Assembly (NCBI GenBank): GCA_037384885.1
Contig: JARRNO010000012.1
Coordinates: 1 to 46,858, forward strand
From: JARRNO01 sp037384885
GTDB taxonomy: Bacteria; Acidobacteriota; UBA4820; DSQY01
Length of the DNA: 46,858 nucleotides
Direction: 5' to 3'
The first letter of the stretch is position 1; each line of letters begins with the position of its first letter. A model generated the notes under the pieces. The model ran no database searches. It had not been told where the DNA came from and saw nothing but the letters and a program-made list of their open reading frames with translations. Made by a program: the position numbers and the translations under genes. This document shows, piece after piece, positions 1 through 8,261 of the stretch.

Positions 1-792
1 ATTGCGGGGCTGGTCGTGACCATATTCCTGGTATCCAGGGGCGTCAGGGGCGCGCTTCTCCTCGGCATTTTCATCACCACGGCCTTGGCCATGGTGGTGG
101 GGGTGTCGCCCATTCCTCACGGCCTTTCCGGGATCATCTCATTTCACAATCCGTTCCAGGATCTGGCCGGGACCGCCTTCCACCTGGACATCCGGGCGGC
201 CTTTCACATCGGGTTGATCACTATCTTGTTCACTCTGACTTTCGTAGATCTCTTCGACAACATTGGGACGCTGATCGGCGTGGCAAGGAAAGCGAACCTT
301 CTCGATGACAAGGGAGATTTGCCGCGTATTGGAAAGGCCCTTTTTTCCGACTCCCTGGGCACCATGTTCGGCGCCCTCATGGGAACGAGTACGGTCACCT
401 CCTACGTGGAAAGCGCGGCGGGTGTATCCGAGGGCGGCAAGACGGGACTCACGGCCGTCGTTATCGGCGTTCTCTTCCTGGCGGCGCTTCTCTTTGCCCC
501 TCTGGTGGGTTTCATCCCCGCTCAGGCCACGGCGCCCGCGCTGATCGTGGTGGGGGTTCTTATGACCTCAGAAATTACCCACATCAAATTTTCCGACTTT
601 ACGGAGGCCGTTCCGGCTTTTCTGACCATCATCATGATGCCCCTTACCTTTTCCATCGCCGAAGGGCTTGCCTTCGGTTTCGTATCCTTCACGCTGGTGA
701 AGCTTCTCTCCGGACGCTGGCGCGAAAACAACGCCGTCACCTACGTCTGCAGCGTGTTGTTTATCCTCCATTTCGTGCTCGGTAAGAGTTGA
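1..792 (+). CDS. NCS2-family purine permease (AzgA/COG2252 type), 5' partial
   Basis: This is the C-terminal 263 residues of an inner-membrane nucleobase permease. The frame is open from base 1, so the true start lies outside the window. The VDLFDNIGTLIGVA segment followed by GTSTVTSYVESAAG and SEGGKTGLTA is characteristic of the AzgA/PbuG/AdeP branch of NCS2 transporters, which import adenine, guanine or hypoxanthine with protons. About six hydrophobic segments are visible, and the protein ends after a final helix, as expected for the family. The exact purine cannot be read from the sequence. The next gene follows after 81 bases with its own ribosome binding site, so common transcription is possible but not shown. 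Confidence 0.88.
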   Translation: MAGLVVTIFLVSRGVRGALLLGIFITTALAMVVGVSPIPHGLSGIISFHNPFQDLAGTAFHLDIRAAFHIGLITILFTLTFVDLFDNIGTLIGVARKANLLDDKGDLPRIGKALFSDSLGTMFGALMGTSTVTSYVESAAGVSEGGKTGLTAVVIGVLFLAALLFAPLVGFIPAQATAPALIVVGVLMTSEITHIKFSDFTEAVPAFLTIIMMPLTFSIAEGLAFGFVSFTLVKLLSGRWRENNAVTYVCSVLFILHFVLGKS

Positions 793-873
793 CTGTTGCC
801 CTAGACCGGGAAGCGGCCGGCACAAACTTTCCCCCCTTCTGGTCGTATTAAGGAGATAGGGAGGGAGCCAGCC

Positions 874-2064
874 ATGTTTTCCAGCCTCCTCAGCGGCCAG
901 CCAAGGCGTTTCGTCCGGTTGCTGCCGGCGGCTGCCCTCGTGTGTCTGCTGGGTTGTGTCCCGAAATCGCCCAAACAGGTGGTGCTTACGGCAGACGAGC
1001 TTCTCAATCAGGCGCAATCCGCGGGGCTCACCCTCGAAAATCCCTTTGCGCTGAATGACGAGATCAGGGCTGAAGTGGACAAGGACGTGGGCAGGCGGGG
1101 GACGGCCTTCGAAAGGGTGCAGCGAATTACACGGTTCATGCACGACAGGGGATATCTGAATTTCAAATACGACGCCGATACCACTCTCACCGCATGCCAG
1201 GCCTTCGAGTCCCGCAGGGGCAACTGTCTGGCCTATACGAACCTTTTCGTCGGAATCGCCCGCTATCTCAAGGTGCCGGTTTATTTTGTCTACGTGAGTG
1301 ATGTGGGGGGATACTTCGAAAGGGACGGGCTGTTCTTCGTTTCTTCTCACATGGCTATCGGCTTTGACATGGGAGAGTTGGGGGCCGGTCCCGGAATGTA
1401 CAAGGCGGTGGTGGATCTTTCGGGACAGATCTCTGCAACGCCAAGTCTTTACCGGTTCGAGGCAATCGACGATGCTTCAGCCGTCGCCTATTTTTACAAT
1501 AATGTGGCGGTCGAACGCATGCTGAAGGGAGATACGGCCTATGCCGAGCGCCTGCTCAGGTTCTTGCTTGAAGAAAAGCCCAGGATGAAGGAAATCTATA
1601 ATAATCTTTCGGTGGTGCTGCTTCGAAAGGGCGAAGCGCGGGAGGACCTGAAGACGCTTCGGCAGGGAATGGAAATGTATCCTTCGTATCCTCCCTTTTA
1701 CACAAACGCCGTGCAGGCGGCAAATGCGGTGGGAAACCATACCCTCGCCGAAAGGCTGGAAGAGGAAGGCCGTCGCGTGGCGAGCCGGAATCCATCGTTT
1801 CTCTTCAACCAGGGGCTGGACCGTTACGACAAGAAAGATTACGAGGGCGCCGCAGATTATTTTAAACGGGCGATCAAGTTCATGCCGAACAGCCCCTTCC
1901 TGTACGCCTACCTGGCAAAGGCCTACCTTTCGGGAGGCAAAGTAAAGGAAGGGTTGGACGCCTTCACCACCTCCCAGGAGATCTACCCCAACAACCCGAT
2001 GCTGGAGAAACTGCGATCCGAATTCCCGGCGCTCGCCAGGGCGCCCCGGCCCGATACTCCGTAA
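874..2064 (+). CDS. Lipoprotein with transglutaminase-like domain and TPR repeats
   Basis: The product is 396 residues. A hydrophobic signal segment ends in a lipobox (LVCLLGC), so the protein is probably exported and lipidated at Cys28. Residues about 50-200 resemble the transglutaminase-like/cysteine-protease superfamily: the RRGNCLAYTNLFVGIAR segment supplies the candidate catalytic Cys, and SSHMAIGFD supplies the candidate His. Residues about 210-380 form tetratricopeptide-like helical repeats (VAYFYNNVAVERML, LFNQGLDRYDKKDYEGAADYF, PFLYAYLAKAYLSGG). A strong AAGGAG lies upstream of the ATG. Proteins of this architecture are common in Deltaproteobacteria, but their substrate is unknown. 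A peptidase or cell-envelope role is inference only. Confidence 0.8.
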   Translation: MFSSLLSGQPRRFVRLLPAAALVCLLGCVPKSPKQVVLTADELLNQAQSAGLTLENPFALNDEIRAEVDKDVGRRGTAFERVQRITRFMHDRGYLNFKYDADTTLTACQAFESRRGNCLAYTNLFVGIARYLKVPVYFVYVSDVGGYFERDGLFFVSSHMAIGFDMGELGAGPGMYKAVVDLSGQISATPSLYRFEAIDDASAVAYFYNNVAVERMLKGDTAYAERLLRFLLEEKPRMKEIYNNLSVVLLRKGEAREDLKTLRQGMEMYPSYPPFYTNAVQAANAVGNHTLAERLEEEGRRVASRNPSFLFNQGLDRYDKKDYEGAADYFKRAIKFMPNSPFLYAYLAKAYLSGGKVKEGLDAFTTSQEIYPNNPMLEKLRSEFPALARAPRPDTP

Positions 2065-2071
2065 GCCGTCG

Positions 2072-2623
2072 CTATCGGGCAAAAGCGGTATACAAAACCC
2101 TGAAATAGAGCAGCGCAAGAAAGGCGCCGCCCAAACCGAGCTTGGCGGCAAGACCCATGGCGCGTCCCACGGCGGCGCCGAATCCCGCCTTTAAGGCCCC
2201 GGTCATCAACTTGAATCGGATGATTTCTACGATCAAGGCGCCGGCGAAGGCCCCTAGAATCGTTCCCGGAATGGCGCCGAGGCCGTATCCGAAAGCTGCG
2301 CCGAACAAGGCGCCCACAATAGACCCCAGGATGGCGCCCACGCCGGAAAGGCGGCTTCCGCCCATGCGCTGAGGCCCCAAGTAGCCGGTACCCCATTCGA
2401 CGATTTCTCCCACACCGCAGATCACCAGGCCGATGAGAAGCACCCACCATGCAACGGCGTGAAAATGTTCATACAAGCCGAACAGAAAAGCCAACAGGAG
2501 CATGATCCAGTTCCCGGGGATCTGGAAGACCGTTGCCACCCAGGAGACCGTCGCAAGCAGGAGAAAGACGGACGGCACCAGCACGGCCCATGCGCCGTGA
2601 AGAATGTTCATCAAAGTGTGCAT
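2072..2623 (-). CDS. DUF456 family membrane protein
   Basis: This is a 183-residue, very hydrophobic and glycine-rich protein. The start at 2623 is preferred over the longer upstream reading because AAGGAG lies seven bases before it. The pattern matches DUF456: an N-terminal pair of helices with FQIPGNWIMLLLAFLFGLYE, then a cytoplasmic GTGYLGPQRMGGSRLSGVGA stretch, then glycine-zipper helices (GSIVGALFGAAFGYGLGAIPG). No biochemical function is known for the family. It is convergent with the preceding lipoprotein gene, with only 7 bases between the two stops. Confidence 0.82.
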   Translation of the reverse strand: MHTLMNILHGAWAVLVPSVFLLLATVSWVATVFQIPGNWIMLLLAFLFGLYEHFHAVAWWVLLIGLVICGVGEIVEWGTGYLGPQRMGGSRLSGVGAILGSIVGALFGAAFGYGLGAIPGTILGAFAGALIVEIIRFKLMTGALKAGFGAAVGRAMGLAAKLGLGGAFLALLYFRVLYTAFAR

Positions 2624-2763
2624 GATCGGTCTCCTTGCCAATATCAGCCTGTTTAAGCTTACCATGGCCGGAAGTTCCGGGATCTTCGCAATGAGCTTGA
2701 TGCCCCCTCCGGCCGCCTGCAGCAGAATGTTAAACTAACAGCGGAGAAAGGACTCTGGAGATC

Positions 2764-3420
2764 ATGATGGCCTACAAAGCGGTACTTTTCGACCTGGACG
2801 GCACCTTGCTTGATTCGCTCGAGGATCTGGCGGATTCGACGAATGCGGCCTTGGCCTCCCTGGGCTTTCCCGGCCATCCGGTGGAAGACTACAAAATCCT
2901 CGTCGGCGATGGTGCAGAGGCGCTGGTTCGCCGTTCGCTCCCCCGCGGCAGCCGCGACCCCCATACCCGCCGGCGCTGTTTTGAGGCGCTGGGAAGGGAA
3001 TATGCATGCCGGTGGCGCGACAAGACCGTTCCCTATCCCGGCATTCCCGAGCTCCTGGATGCGCTGACGGAGCGAGGGTTTCTTCTGGCCATCCTCTCCA
3101 ATAAAGCGGAAGAGTTTACGCGGCTGGCCGCAGAGACCTTGCTTTCAAAATGGCGCTTTTTCGAGGTTCGGGGGGCGCGCGACGGCTTCCCGAAGAAGCC
3201 GGATCCGGCCGGAGCCCTGGAGATGGTGCGCGAAAGCGGGCTTACTGCATCCGCCTTTCTATACCTGGGGGACACAGGAACGGACATGAAAACCGCCTCA
3301 GCGGCCGGGATGACTGCAGTGGGCGCCCTGTGGGGATTCCGGGATGCGGCCGAACTCTTGGGCGCCGGGGCCGAATCTGTGATCGGCCATCCCCGTGAAC
3401 TATTGCCCTACCTACTGTGA
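2764..3420 (+). CDS. gph: HAD-superfamily phosphatase, phosphoglycolate phosphatase-like
   Basis: This 218-residue protein is a class I HAD hydrolase. Motif I is FDLDGTLLDS (nucleophile and acid Asp), motif II is ILSNKAEE, the lysine motif is KKPDP, and motif IV is YLGDTGTDMKTA. The helical cap between motifs I and II (about residues 18-85) places it with Gph/PGP-type enzymes, which hydrolyse 2-phosphoglycolate and related small phosphomonoesters. The length is typical (215-230). The start could be 2764 or the adjacent ATG at 2767; GGAG lies just upstream. The specific substrate is inference, because many HAD enzymes with this cap act on other sugar phosphates or nucleotides. Confidence 0.83.
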   Translation: MMAYKAVLFDLDGTLLDSLEDLADSTNAALASLGFPGHPVEDYKILVGDGAEALVRRSLPRGSRDPHTRRRCFEALGREYACRWRDKTVPYPGIPELLDALTERGFLLAILSNKAEEFTRLAAETLLSKWRFFEVRGARDGFPKKPDPAGALEMVRESGLTASAFLYLGDTGTDMKTASAAGMTAVGALWGFRDAAELLGAGAESVIGHPRELLPYLL

Positions 3421-3484
3421 AGGGTGCGGGGCGAGTGCGCTCCGGAGCAATCCTGGCAAAACCGGTCCCTCCGCCCGACTCTGA

Positions 3485-3490
3485 TACAAT
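3485..3490 (+). promoter_or_regulatory. Possible -10 promoter element for the 3508 gene
   Basis: TACAAT preceded by TG one base upstream forms an extended -10 motif. It lies 18 bases before the ATG at 3508, leaving a very short leader containing the GGAGAG ribosome site. No convincing -35 hexamer is present, which is tolerated for extended -10 promoters. Confidence 0.4.
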
Positions 3491-3507
3491 AGGGTCACGG
3501 AGAGACG

Positions 3508-5355
3508 ATGCTGAGGGATATCCGTCTTCACGGAACGATCGCCGACAACGTAGACTATTATGCGAATCTCGCCGGCGGAAAACTGCTGACGACGCATTTT
3601 TACGAGTCCGAGCAGACCGACCGGGGAGAACGGGTGTCCTTTTTCCTCATGGGGCACTATTTCAAGTTGAACATGGAGGGGGTGTCCTTTTCGGGGACCG
3701 GCGGCGCCGTTTCGGAGTACATGTTCGGGTCCCCGATGCCGCTCAATGATCTTGGCCACAAGGAAGTCCGCAACCGCCTGCTCTTTTTCGGCGCCCACCA
3801 GGGAAGCGGAGGAGAATTGGCCTTCAGTCCCCACGTGGCCGGCTTCCAGGGCTACGAGGATCTTTTCCTGAACGGAAACGCCCTCTGCAACTATTTTTTC
3901 CTCGTTTACGCCCCTTGGCCCTTCTCCGTGCGCCGGACCCAGGAGGAACTCCTCAAGCTTCTCGGCCGGCTTCTGAAGCGCAGTTCCAGGCCGGGGGCGT
4001 CGGACGACGCCGGGCTCTCCTCCGAAATTCTGAGGGAGCTCGCGGAACCCGAAGCCACGCTTCTCCTCCTGAGGCTGACCCACAAGCCGCACGAGCGTTT
4101 TCACGACTTCGTGGTTCGCCAATACGCCAGGAACGGCGAGTGGGGGGAAGAGGAAGAACACCTTGCGGCCAAGCTCGCGGATGAGATCGGCGTCCAGCAA
4201 TACCAGCGCAAGCGCATCGCCATCGATATCCTTTACAAGGATCCAAGGAACCGGCCCATCGTGGACGAGTACAAGGACATTCTCCTGCAGGCCGTGGAGC
4301 GGCCGCCTGATGAGGCCATGCTGGCCCGGTTGAACGCCCTGAGGAACCTGGCGATCCGCCACAACCTGCCCTTGTCGCTGTTCGACACGCTTGATGGTCT
4401 TTTGCCGGTTTCGCGCCGGGCTGCTGCGGGGAAAGTCTCTTCTCACCTGTCGGGGATGAGGGAAGTCCTGGAAGGACTCTTCCTTTCGAGCAAACCCCCA
4501 CGCGAGGTCATCGGGCCGAAGGAGGTCACCCGGTTGCTGCGCATCAAGCAGCAGGCCATTCAGCACCACGAGTTGGTGGGATTTGAGGAGATCCTCCTGG
4601 AAACGGGCCGCTTTTTGGACGAACGAACAGCCGAAACCGGAGACACTGAAGCGTTCGAGGTCTTTTCCGAGTTAATTACCGTCTTCGACCGGCTGGACAA
4701 CGCCGAGGCGGTGGTGAGCCAGGTGGCCTTTATGCAGAACGCCTCCGTGACCGAGGAAAAACTCCGCTCGCTGCTTGGCAACAAGCGGGCCTTCGACGCC
4801 CTCGAACCCCGACTCTTCTATCAGCTCATCGTGGCGCCCGTCCTGAAAAATCCCTATGCACTCCGGTTCGGAAAGGAAAAGGTTGAGGCGCTCAATGCCG
4901 GACTGGAGCGGGCGGAAAATGGAGAAAGAACCCTTACGGAAATCGCCGGCGACATCGCCCGACTTACCCGGAGAGAATCCCTCCACCAAAGACTTTACGA
5001 GGGCATTCGACAGCGCTTGCGCCGCTTCTATTTTAACCTCTCCAACGCCCGGCACGTGGTGATTCTTCGCCAGGAAGTCACGGGGGCGTTGACGAAAGAA
5101 TGGCAGGGCGCCATACCCGAAGAGGCGTTTCAGAAGGCCTTGGTGCAGGTCCAGCAGGAGACGGAATATCTCAACAACCTGCTTCCGAGGATCCTGGAGA
5201 GCGGGGAGGAATCCCTCCGCGACCGCTTCCTGGAAGATACCGGCCTGGACAGGTACCACCTGGAAGAGTTGGAACGGGAATACCGGGAGGCCGGACGGGA
5301 GGGTGCTTTAGGTCGCCCGGAAGCCTCCGGAAACTCTTCGGAGGCCTCGCTGTAG
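3508..5355 (+). CDS. Conserved protein of unknown function (possibly TIGR04442 family)
   Basis: The product is 615 residues, soluble and highly charged, with no signal peptide or membrane segment. The N-terminal 140 residues are beta-rich, with aromatic and glycine residues (NVDYYANLAGGKLLTTHFYESEQ, broken up by turns). The remainder is almost wholly alpha-helical, with many Leu, Glu and Arg residues and no motif I can name. I recall a family called TIGR04442 from Geobacter and relatives with a similar length and opening, but I cannot confirm the match from sequence alone. The start has GGAGAG five bases upstream. It is convergent with comM, with 11 bases between the stops. No function is assigned. 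Confidence 0.7.
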   Translation: MLRDIRLHGTIADNVDYYANLAGGKLLTTHFYESEQTDRGERVSFFLMGHYFKLNMEGVSFSGTGGAVSEYMFGSPMPLNDLGHKEVRNRLLFFGAHQGSGGELAFSPHVAGFQGYEDLFLNGNALCNYFFLVYAPWPFSVRRTQEELLKLLGRLLKRSSRPGASDDAGLSSEILRELAEPEATLLLLRLTHKPHERFHDFVVRQYARNGEWGEEEEHLAAKLADEIGVQQYQRKRIAIDILYKDPRNRPIVDEYKDILLQAVERPPDEAMLARLNALRNLAIRHNLPLSLFDTLDGLLPVSRRAAAGKVSSHLSGMREVLEGLFLSSKPPREVIGPKEVTRLLRIKQQAIQHHELVGFEEILLETGRFLDERTAETGDTEAFEVFSELITVFDRLDNAEAVVSQVAFMQNASVTEEKLRSLLGNKRAFDALEPRLFYQLIVAPVLKNPYALRFGKEKVEALNAGLERAENGERTLTEIAGDIARLTRRESLHQRLYEGIRQRLRRFYFNLSNARHVVILRQEVTGALTKEWQGAIPEEAFQKALVQVQQETEYLNNLLPRILESGEESLRDRFLEDTGLDRYHLEELEREYREAGREGALGRPEASGNSSEASL

Positions 5356-5366
5356 AGGTTCACCCC

Positions 5367-6905
5367 CTAATTGGCAAAAAGCTTCTTGTCAAACGTGCGG
5401 TACTGAATCGCTTCTGCGACGTGAGCGGGCGAGACGGCGTCCGCCCTTTCCAGGTCGGCGATGGTGCGGGCGACCTTCAGAATCCTGTGGTGTCCTCGGG
5501 CGGTGATCCCGAGGTTTTGCATGGCGGAAAGAAGCAGGGACTCTGCTTCGGAGTCCAGGCGGCAGTGCGTGTCCACCAGCTTTTCATCCATCTGGGCATT
5601 GCAGTGAACGCCGCTGCCGTTGAATCGCCTCCACTGCCTCTCCCGGGCTTCGCAGACCCGCCGCTTGATCACGGCGGAGCTTTCCCCTGTGGGGGCGCGG
5701 CGCAGCGTGGAGGGAGGAACCGAGGAGACTTCGATCTGAATGTCCATCCGGTCCACAAGCGGCCCCGAAATTCTTGAGAGATACCGGGCAATCTGGCGTG
5801 GGGTACACCGGCACCGGCGTGTTGTATCTCCCTGGTAACCGCAAGGGCAGGGATTGCTGGCAGCCAGCATGGTGAACGAGGCGGGATAGGTCAGCGTTTC
5901 TTTCGCGCGGGTGATGGTGACGCGGCGATCCTCCAGCGGCTGTCGGAGGCTTTCGAGGACGTCCCGCTTGAACTCTGTGAGTTCGTCCAGGAAGAGCACG
6001 CCGTTATGCGCCAGTGAAACCTCGCCTGGGAGCACGGATGCCCCCCCGCCGATCATGCCGGCGTAAGATATGGTGTGGTGCGGCGCCCTGAAGGGGCGAA
6101 GCGCCACGATGCCCCCGGCGCCGCCCCGGTTTTCCCCCCGGACAGAATGAACGCGAGTGGTTTCCAGCGCCTCCTCGAAAGCCATGGGCGGGAGAATAGA
6201 GGGGTACCGCTTGGCCAGCATGGATTTCCCCGAACCGGGGGGACCCATCAGAAGCGCGTTGTGGCCGCCGGCGGCCGCCACTTCCAGTGCCCGTTTGACG
6301 TGGGATTGCCCGCGGACATCGCTGAAATCAATCCGGGACGGAGGCGCCTGCAACAGATCGCGGTAGGAACGCGGAGGACAGGGTTCAATGGCTTCCTCGC
6401 CTATTAAAAACCGCACGCATTGGGAGAGGGACTTGACCGGAACAACCTCGCACCCGTCCACCACGGCGGCCTCCAAAGCGTTCGGCAGCGGGCAGAGCAG
6501 GGTCTTTCCCGTCTTCTTCGCCAGGAGCGCCATGGACAGGATGCCCCGGACCGCGCGAAGAGCGCCGCCGAGTGCGAGTTCGCCCGCCATGAGAAACTTT
6601 CCCAGGCCGCCGGCGTGGGAAAGCTGTCCGGTGGCTCCCAAGAGCGCGCAGGCGATGGGCAGGTCAAGATGGGAGCCTTCCTTGCGCAGATCGGCCGGCG
6701 CGAGGTTGACGGTGATCTGTTCCGCAGGGAAGAGGAATCCGGAATTCAGAACGGCTCCCCGGACGCGCTCACGGCTTTCCTTGACCGCCGCGTCCGGCAG
6801 CCCGACGGTGGAGTAAGCAGGCAGCCCGGGCTGAACGTCAACTTCAACGTCGACGCCGACGGCGTCGATCCCCCTAAGATCTGCGGAAAAAACACGATGC
6901 ATCAT
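5367..6905 (-). CDS. comM: ComM/YifB-family Mg-chelatase-like AAA+ ATPase
   Basis: This 512-residue protein has the full ComM layout. It has an N-terminal Lon-protease-like fold domain (GIDAVGVDVEVDVQPGLP, then TVGLPDAAVKESRERV), an AAA+ core with Walker A GPPGSGKSML and Walker B GVLFLDELTEF, a zinc-finger-like cysteine cluster (NPCPCGYQGDTTRRCRCTP), and a C-terminal Mg-chelatase-type domain. ComM-type proteins form hexameric helicases that promote branch migration during natural transformation. The ATG at 6905 overlaps the stop of the upstream gene in an ATGA, indicating translational coupling to the secreted protein at 6902-8086. The gene appears intact and of normal length. Confidence 0.95.
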   Translation of the reverse strand: MMHRVFSADLRGIDAVGVDVEVDVQPGLPAYSTVGLPDAAVKESRERVRGAVLNSGFLFPAEQITVNLAPADLRKEGSHLDLPIACALLGATGQLSHAGGLGKFLMAGELALGGALRAVRGILSMALLAKKTGKTLLCPLPNALEAAVVDGCEVVPVKSLSQCVRFLIGEEAIEPCPPRSYRDLLQAPPSRIDFSDVRGQSHVKRALEVAAAGGHNALLMGPPGSGKSMLAKRYPSILPPMAFEEALETTRVHSVRGENRGGAGGIVALRPFRAPHHTISYAGMIGGGASVLPGEVSLAHNGVLFLDELTEFKRDVLESLRQPLEDRRVTITRAKETLTYPASFTMLAASNPCPCGYQGDTTRRCRCTPRQIARYLSRISGPLVDRMDIQIEVSSVPPSTLRRAPTGESSAVIKRRVCEARERQWRRFNGSGVHCNAQMDEKLVDTHCRLDSEAESLLLSAMQNLGITARGHHRILKVARTIADLERADAVSPAHVAEAIQYRTFDKKLFAN

Positions 6906-8086
6906 GGCGTATTGCTGGTCTCTTCATTNNNNCCGTCTTTGGAAGCAAACATGAAGTGGTAAAGATGCGTTCCGGGGCCCCTGTCGGGTATGGACGGCAG
7001 GGGGAGGCGGCGGAAATGCCGGTCCTTTGAACCGCGGCCCCACAGATCGAACCCGGCCATGCCGGGCGCTTCCTGGATCAGGACGCTCCGGCTTTCCGGC
7101 CCGCCGGAGGATTTCAGAACAGTAAAGGGTGGGGACGCTTCGCTCCAGAATGTCAAGCTGAGACCGTATCCGGACTCTTTGGCGCCCGGGGGGTTCCACA
7201 GGACCAGCCAGAGGGTGGCAGACGCCGCGGGAAAGAGAAGATTGGGGCGAGTCAATGTTCCCACGCCGCTCAGGAGGGCATTCCCCTCCGCATCCGTAAA
7301 GAGCGACAAAAGGCGGAGTTTTGACCCCTGGAGGTCCCCGGCGGCCTCGCCTCGCAGAGAGCCGGCCCAGGACGGAATTTTGATCTTACATAGCGTGAAG
7401 GAGCCGGGGGTGAGGTCTCGGGCCACGACCCACACCGCCGGCGCATCCGTTTCGTCGGTCTTTGGAAGCAGGTGAGCAGCGGCCGCATGCTGGAGGACCC
7501 ACACCGCCATTCGGTTTTGCAGCAGCCGCTTCCCCTCGTCGCTCCGGACAGCGTTCATTAACTTCCCGCCTCGACGGCCGGGTGGAAGGAGCCTGGGGAG
7601 AACAGAAGAATCAGCCGCCTCCTGGTTTAAAAAGAGATACCAAAGCATTTCCGCACCTGCCGCGGGCAGCAGCCGCCCTTGCGCCAGAGTGTGGCGCAGA
7701 GCTTCCGTCCGGGGTCCGGTTTCCCCCAGGACGAGCACGCGGAACGCTTCTTCAGCCGCGCGGTGTTCGCCGGCCGGGAGCGATGGAGACGAGGCGTTCC
7801 AAAGCGCATGAAAGAGCGGCGCGCCCGGTTGACCCTCGCCATCCTCCGCCGGAACGTTGATAATGGAAGGGAGATCAGGGGGGTGTCCAAAAAAGCGCCG
7901 CCACGTTTGGATGAACAGGCGGTATTCGTTTCGGGCGGCATGGGTTTGGGAGATGGAACCAGGTGCAGACAGCCAGATCTGCCTGGAGCCTTGAACGGGG
8001 ACGATCACTACGGGGCGCAGAGCCGCCGCGGCTGGAACCGCCGCTCCCGCAAGGACCAGAATGATCGCGCACAGATGTTTCCGCAT
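6902..8086 (-). CDS. Secreted protein of unknown function, interrupted by a 4-N gap near its 3' end
   Basis: The product is about 394 residues. The ATG at 8086 is chosen because GGAGG lies eight bases upstream and the next 20 residues form a typical Sec signal peptide (KHLCAIILVLAGAAVPAAAA). The mature part has no motif I recognise. It contains a helical region rich in Ala and Leu, then a beta-rich C-terminal half (LWLVLWNPPGAKESGYGLS). Four N bases at 6929-6932 affect about the last ten codons, so the exact C-terminus and stop are uncertain. If read as given, the stop overlaps the comM start (ATGA), suggesting an operon in which this periplasmic protein is made with ComM. Confidence 0.62.
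   Translation of the reverse strand: MRKHLCAIILVLAGAAVPAAAALRPVVIVPVQGSRQIWLSAPGSISQTHAARNEYRLFIQTWRRFFGHPPDLPSIINVPAEDGEGQPGAPLFHALWNASSPSLPAGEHRAAEEAFRVLVLGETGPRTEALRHTLAQGRLLPAAGAEMLWYLFLNQEAADSSVLPRLLPPGRRGGKLMNAVRSDEGKRLLQNRMAVWVLQHAAAAHLLPKTDETDAPAVWVVARDLTPGSFTLCKIKIPSWAGSLRGEAAGDLQGSKLRLLSLFTDAEGNALLSGVGTLTRPNLLFPAASATLWLVLWNPPGAKESGYGLSLTFWSEASPPFTVLKSSGGPESRSVLIQEAPGMAGFDLWGRGSKDRHFRRLPLPSIPDRGPGTHLYHFMFASKDXXNEETSNTP
6929..6932. other. Assembly gap of 4 N
   Basis: Four unresolved bases lie inside the 3' end of the secreted-protein gene, just before comM. The true gap size is unknown, so the reading frame across it cannot be trusted. Confidence 0.97.
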
Positions 8087-8261
8087 CCCCTTCCTCCAGT
8101 GAGTGAACGTAGTCATTCTTACGGCGCAAAAAGCGTGCTGTCAAGAAAAAACCCCAGAGGCATGGAGTTTGAAGGCACGCGGAGGTTGAGCGCCCGAAAG
8201 AAACCCCCGCTACGTTGACGGGGGGATGCGGCACCGATAGAATGAGAAAAGGAGGCGGACC

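Noticed and set aside
568..1350. 260-codon minus-strand ORF
   Set aside because: It spans the end of the permease and the start of the lipoprotein gene on the opposite strand and has no domain.
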